From NCBI GenBank assembly GCA_944380945.1, contig CALWJG010000086.1, positions 1-6,843 on the forward strand: a stretch of DNA of 6,843 nucleotides, written 5' to 3'. Numbering within the stretch: the stretch's first letter is position 1; each line of letters starts with the position of its first letter. The notes under the pieces were generated by a model, which was not told the origin of the DNA, ran no database searches, and worked only from the letters and a program-made list of their open reading frames with translations. Positions 4,304 through 6,843 of the stretch are shown here, in pieces. The stretch is from an uncultured Agathobaculum sp. (GTDB lineage Bacteria; Bacillota; Clostridia; Oscillospirales; Butyricicoccaceae). The translations under genes and the position numbers were made by a program.

Positions 4304-5464
4304 ATGCAAACATCCAAGAAGCTGATCCGTCTGGCTGTCAGCGGTGCGCTGGCGGCATCCATGCTGGTGCCCAGCTCGCTGGCCATGTATCAGGCCAAGG
4401 TAACGGCCGACGCGCTTTATCTGCGCGAGTCCCCCGGCGGCGATATCATCACCACCCTGTCGCGGGACACCATTGTCGCCGTGCTGAACAACAGCAGCAG
4501 CTGGTATAAGGTTGCGGTCAACGGCCGCGAGGGCTATGTCAGCGGCGAATACGTCCGCGGCACCCAGCAGACCGACTTCTCGCTGGGCACGGCGAAGATC
4601 GTGTGCAGCACGAGCGTCAACTTCCGCTCCCAGCCGAACACCTCGAGTTCTGTTCTGGCTTCCCTGCCGAACGGCGCGAGCGTGAGCATTACCGGCGCGA
4701 GCAACGGCTGGTTTAAGGCGACTTACAACGGCCAGAGCGGCTATGTCAGCGCAGACTATGTGAGCTTTACAGGCGGATCTTCTTCCTCCGCTTCGAGCAG
4801 CACAAGCCAGTCCGCATCCACGACTGCCACGGCCACCAAGAGCACCGGCAAGATCGTGTGCGACACCTCGGTCAATTTCCGTTCCCAGCCGAACACCTCG
4901 TGCTCGGTCATCGGCTCGCTGTACAACGGCGCGACAATCACCATCCTCAGCTCTGAGAACGGCTGGTACAAGGCTACATACAACGGCAAGACCGGTTACA
5001 TCAGCGCGGATTACGTCACCGTAACGAGCGGACAGGCTTCCGACAGTGCGGTCAGCAAGCCGTCCAACTCGGTCTCCTACAACGGCACGAGCGCCAAGCG
5101 CAAGGCTGTGATCGAGTATGCGGCGCAGTTCCTCGGCACGCCCTATGTTTACGGCGGCAGCACCCCAAGCGGCTTTGACTGCTCCGGCTTCACTTCCTAT
5201 GTGTTCGCCAACACGGTCGGCTCGATTCCGCGTGTGGCGCAGGCGCAGTTTGACGCCACCACCCGCGTATCCATGAGCGAGCTCAAGCCGGGCGACCTCG
5301 TGTTCTTTGGCAGCAGCGCTTCTTCGATCAGCCACGTCGGCATCTATGTGGGCGACGGCAAGTTCATCCACTCCCCCCACACCGGCGATGTTGTCAAGTA
5401 CGATTCCCTGAGCGGTTACTATTCCAACCGATTCCAGGGCGGCGGCCGCGTGATCTTTGACTAA
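4304..5464 (+). CDS. Secreted NlpC/P60 peptidoglycan endopeptidase with three SH3b domains
   Basis: It is predicted to cut peptide stems of peptidoglycan outside the membrane. The 386 residues are arranged as a signal peptide (1-27: KK, a hydrophobic core, then SSLA before the likely cleavage), SH3b 1 (about 32-85), SH3b 2 (98-157), a Ser/Thr linker (158-181), SH3b 3 (183-242), a short linker, and NlpC/P60 (about 265-386). Catalytic residues are C293 in FDCSGF, H344 in SHVGIYVG and H356 in FIHSP, with the normal spacing of 12 between the two His. The SH3b domains should bind the wall. SH3b 2 and 3 are a recent duplication, 41 of 60 residues identical. The ATG at 4304 follows GGAGG by 10 bases; an ATG at 4283 lacks a ribosome site and adds MIGGQYP before the signal. 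C101, C186 and C200 lie in SH3b domains, unusual outside the cell. It is the second gene of its unit, and WalR control fits this enzyme class. Confidence 0.95.
   Translation: MQTSKKLIRLAVSGALAASMLVPSSLAMYQAKVTADALYLRESPGGDIITTLSRDTIVAVLNNSSSWYKVAVNGREGYVSGEYVRGTQQTDFSLGTAKIVCSTSVNFRSQPNTSSSVLASLPNGASVSITGASNGWFKATYNGQSGYVSADYVSFTGGSSSSASSSTSQSASTTATATKSTGKIVCDTSVNFRSQPNTSCSVIGSLYNGATITILSSENGWYKATYNGKTGYISADYVTVTSGQASDSAVSKPSNSVSYNGTSAKRKAVIEYAAQFLGTPYVYGGSTPSGFDCSGFTSYVFANTVGSIPRVAQAQFDATTRVSMSELKPGDLVFFGSSASSISHVGIYVGDGKFIHSPHTGDVVKYDSLSGYYSNRFQGGGRVIFD
4595..4774 (+). repeat. SH3b repeat, copy A (internal duplication)
   Basis: This encodes residues 98-157 of the NlpC/P60 protein (KIVCSTSVNFRSQPNT and on). 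It pairs with copy B at 4850-5029 without gaps: 41 of 60 residues are identical and most changes are conservative (S/T, V/I, F/Y). The first SH3b domain is much more divergent, so this pair is the younger duplication. Confidence 0.85.
4850..5029 (+). repeat. SH3b repeat, copy B (internal duplication)
   Basis: This encodes residues 183-242 of the same protein (KIVCDTSVNFRSQPNT and on), the partner of the copy at 4595-4774. It differs by carrying a second Cys (C200), which could form a disulfide with C186 in the same domain. Confidence 0.85.
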
Positions 5465-5477
5465 TCCCAAAACAGAC

Positions 5478-5510
5478 AAGCCCTCCGGCATTATGCCGGA
5501 GGGCTTTTTT
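5478..5510 (+). terminator. Intrinsic terminator of the NlpC/P60 unit
   Basis: An 11-bp perfect stem (5480-5490 with 5494-5504) with loop TTA is followed by six T (5505-5510). It lies 13 bases after the NlpC/P60 stop and between convergent genes; on the minus strand its tail (CTTGTCTGTTTT) is weaker but may also end the opposing transcript. Confidence 0.95.
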
Positions 5511-5514
5511 CTGC

Positions 5515-6081
5515 CTATTGCAGGATAGTCACACACCCATCCGCCCACTGCAGTGCGGAAGGCGCAAGCTGGCGCGCGGCCAGTGCACGGTTGACCGCAT
5601 CGGACAGCGTCCCGTCCAGCGCCGCGGCCGCCTGCTGCGGGAGCGCAGCGCCCGCGAGCGCCGCCTGCCGGCACTGCAATGCCACTGCGCCGTCCTGCAC
5701 GGATACCGTCCACACCGCGCTTACCTCACAACGCGCAGGCAGGAACAGTAGCGCAGTGCGCATGCTGCCCGGGACCAGGCCGCTGTCCTCGAGCGCCTGC
5801 CGGTCGACCGCGGCCTGCAGCGACACAGTGCCGTCCGCACTGATGTGCACCGACAACGACTGCGGCGCGAACGGCAGCGCCTGTTCGATCAGCGCGGCCA
5901 GCGTCTGCTCATCGACCTGTATACCCACCTGCTGCTCTCCCTCCTGCCGCTCCGGCGCAGGCTGTGCGCCGTCCTGCCGTTCGGGCGGCACGCCCAGCAG
6001 CATCCGTCCGATCAGCAGCAGGCACAGCAGCATGCAGACGCCGAGGATCACAGTATAGATTCCGCGTTTTTCCTCCTGCAC
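5515..6081 (-). CDS. Unrecognised membrane-anchored extracytoplasmic protein (188 residues)
   Basis: I do not recognise a named family with confidence. The layout is a short charged cytoplasmic start (MQEEKRG), one membrane helix at about 8-29 rich in Leu, a Pro/Glu/Gln spacer at about 31-51 holding two PERQ(D/E)G units, and an extracytoplasmic domain of about 135 residues. That domain opens with VDEQTLAALIEQALPF, then alternating beta-like segments (SVHISADGTVSLQAAV; CEVSAVWTVSVQDGAVALQC) and an Ala-rich helical region before a C-terminal strand, VTILQ. The overall plan loosely recalls YpmS/DUF2140-type anchored proteins; this is a weak impression. The start is GTG at 6081: AAGGAGG lies 9 bases upstream and the helix then sits right at the N-terminus. 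A longer ATG frame to 6153 runs into the upstream hairpin and is unlikely. It faces the NlpC/P60 unit, sharing the intergenic terminator. Confidence 0.85.
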   Translation of the reverse strand: MQEEKRGIYTVILGVCMLLCLLLIGRMLLGVPPERQDGAQPAPERQEGEQQVGIQVDEQTLAALIEQALPFAPQSLSVHISADGTVSLQAAVDRQALEDSGLVPGSMRTALLFLPARCEVSAVWTVSVQDGAVALQCRQAALAGAALPQQAAAALDGTLSDAVNRALAARQLAPSALQWADGCVTILQ

Positions 6082-6148
6082 AGGCAGCGCCCTCCTTCCC
6101 TTTTCCTGATAGAAACAGGATATGCAGCCAGCGCGCGGTTCAGAACAC

Positions 6149-6180
6149 AGCAAAGCCCGCCTTTTGAGGCGGGCTTTGCT
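6149..6180 (-). terminator. Strong hairpin between the Cys-rich gene and the membrane-anchored gene
   Basis: A 13-bp perfect stem (6149-6161 with 6168-6180) with a six-base loop lies 39 bases after the stop of the Cys-rich gene on the minus strand. The U-tract is broken (CTTTGCTGTGTT, partly inside the stem), so efficiency is uncertain, but position and stem strength fit a terminator separating the two minus-strand genes. Confidence 0.75.
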
Positions 6181-6219
6181 TATTTCTCGGAGTCAGCGCA
6201 GCGGCTGGCCCGGATCGTC

Positions 6220-6843
6220 TTATTTGCAGCCGCAGCCACAGCCGCTGCCGCTGCCGGTGAACAAGCTCTCCGGGCAGTCCTGCTTGGGCGGGAAGAACTC
6301 GTCGATCGGGAACTCAAAGCTCGAGAAGATCTCGCACGGGTCCTGCTCGCCGCCGGTGCCGCTGCCCGAGCAGTCGCGGCGCGGCAGGCAGATGTCATAC
6401 GCGGGCATGAGCAGCTGGATGTCGCGCTCCATGCGGATGATGGAGAACTGGCCGAGCGTGACGAACAGCTGATAGCCGTTGTCGTTCAGCACCAGATCAT
6501 CGCCGCCGAAGCAGGGGCAGATCGCACGCGGCACCTCGTGCAGCGCGCAGCAGCAGCAGTTGCACGAGGTCTCCGGCGCGACGATGCGCGCGTCCAGCAG
6601 GATCGGGTCGACGACCTCGACCACCGCAGTCGGCTTGTTGCTGTCCGGGCAGAGCTGAATGTCCGCGCCGTCCTCGACATAGCGAGAGGAGAAGATGCGC
6701 GCGCCGCCCTCGCCGCCGAACAGCACCACGCGCTTGTCGAACACCGCCAGACCGTCTACGATGCGCGGACGGCCGACCGCGCAGCTGATCTCGCACTCAA
6801 TGCGGTAGAAATAGCGGATGTCGACCGAATACAGCCCCTTGTT
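6220..6843 (-). CDS. Cys-rich protein, possible spore-surface component (N-terminus cut by window edge)
   Basis: Translation enters from the right edge in frame, so the visible 207 residues are the C-terminal part. The edge segment (NKGLYSVDIRYFYRIECE, then GRPRIVDGLAVFDKRVVLFGGEGG) is continuous with the rest, so the GTG at 6744 is an internal Val codon, not a start. A cluster CNCCCC sits at visible residues 94-99, with CPC at 109-111, and the protein ends in a Ser/Gly/Cys tail, GSGSGCGCGCK. The middle is beta-rich and acidic, with an FPIDEFFPP segment near 178-186. I do not recognise a named family; the Cys clusters and Gly/Cys tail recall crosslinked spore coat or exosporium proteins of Clostridia, and metal binding is an alternative. 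There is no membrane helix in the visible part. The stop lies 39 bases before a strong hairpin. Confidence 0.88.
   Translation of the reverse strand, partial: NKGLYSVDIRYFYRIECEISCAVGRPRIVDGLAVFDKRVVLFGGEGGARIFSSRYVEDGADIQLCPDSNKPTAVVEVVDPILLDARIVAPETSCNCCCCALHEVPRAICPCFGGDDLVLNDNGYQLFVTLGQFSIIRMERDIQLLMPAYDICLPRRDCSGSGTGGEQDPCEIFSSFEFPIDEFFPPKQDCPESLFTGSGSGCGCGCK

Noticed and set aside
3971..5713. 580-codon minus-strand frame covering the 99-residue and NlpC/P60 genes.
   Set aside because: The sense strand has signal peptide, SH3b and catalytic motifs plus promoter and terminator; the antisense frame is Ala/Gly/Arg-rich with no ribosome site at its start.
1..6843. Search for prophage, insertion sequence, toxin-antitoxin or defence genes.
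   Set aside because: All sizeable intervals are explained by housekeeping, sporulation or envelope genes; no terminal inverted repeats, transposase, integrase or defence domain is visible.

Overview
The window reads as ordinary chromosomal sequence from a GC-rich, spore-forming member of the Clostridia. An Oscillospirales-type organism is my inference from protein style and GC content; no species is claimed. Supporting signs are Gram-positive Shine-Dalgarno sites (AGGAGG type), an encoded CCA on the tRNA, a SpoVM-like peptide, a Clostridia-style dUTPase with an N-terminal extension, MtaB, and two Cys-rich proteins of the sort found in spore-formers. I see no phage, insertion-sequence or CRISPR features. 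Most genes lie on the minus strand; only the two-gene cell-envelope unit in the middle is on the plus strand.

Region 1 (1-1434, all minus). A cupin protein cut by the left edge has its own TATAAT promoter. Upstream of it lie two microgenes: a 24-codon SpoVM homologue, followed by a hairpin, and 16 bases upstream of it a 48-residue two-helix membrane peptide. Then comes a dUTP diphosphatase with an extended -10 promoter. Region 2 (1404-2198, minus) holds efp, a bare hairpin, tRNA-Val(GAC) with encoded CCA, and a textbook terminator. No separate tRNA promoter is evident, so the tRNA may be cut from the efp transcript. Region 3 (2226-3863, minus) holds mtaB, a tRNA ms2t6A37 methylthiotransferase, and then a 43-residue peptide with one membrane helix and 8 Cys, followed by a GC-rich hairpin region.

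Region 4 (3883-5510, plus) is the most interesting part. A near-consensus sigma-A promoter (TTGACA, 17 bp, TATACT) is followed at once by four copies of TGTAAC. They form two pairs, each with exactly 5 bp between the copies. This matches the WalR (YycF) operator consensus TGTWAH-N5-TGTWAH. The transcript carries an unrecognised 99-residue cytosolic protein and a secreted NlpC/P60 peptidoglycan hydrolase with three SH3b domains, and ends at a strong terminator. WalRK is the cell-wall homeostasis two-component system of Firmicutes and classically controls such hydrolases, so motif and gene content agree. The position of the sites, from the -10 into the leader, suggests repression.

Region 5 (5515-6843, minus) holds an unrecognised membrane-anchored extracytoplasmic protein starting at GTG. 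Upstream of it is a strong hairpin, and then a Cys-rich protein cut by the right edge that may be a spore-surface component.

Several of these genes are too small for routine gene callers (24, 48 and 43 residues). They were found by reading the minus strand for ribosome binding sites followed by short frames. Taken together, the window combines housekeeping translation functions (EF-P, tRNA-Val, MtaB), nucleotide-pool cleaning, sporulation-linked small proteins and a wall-remodelling unit.
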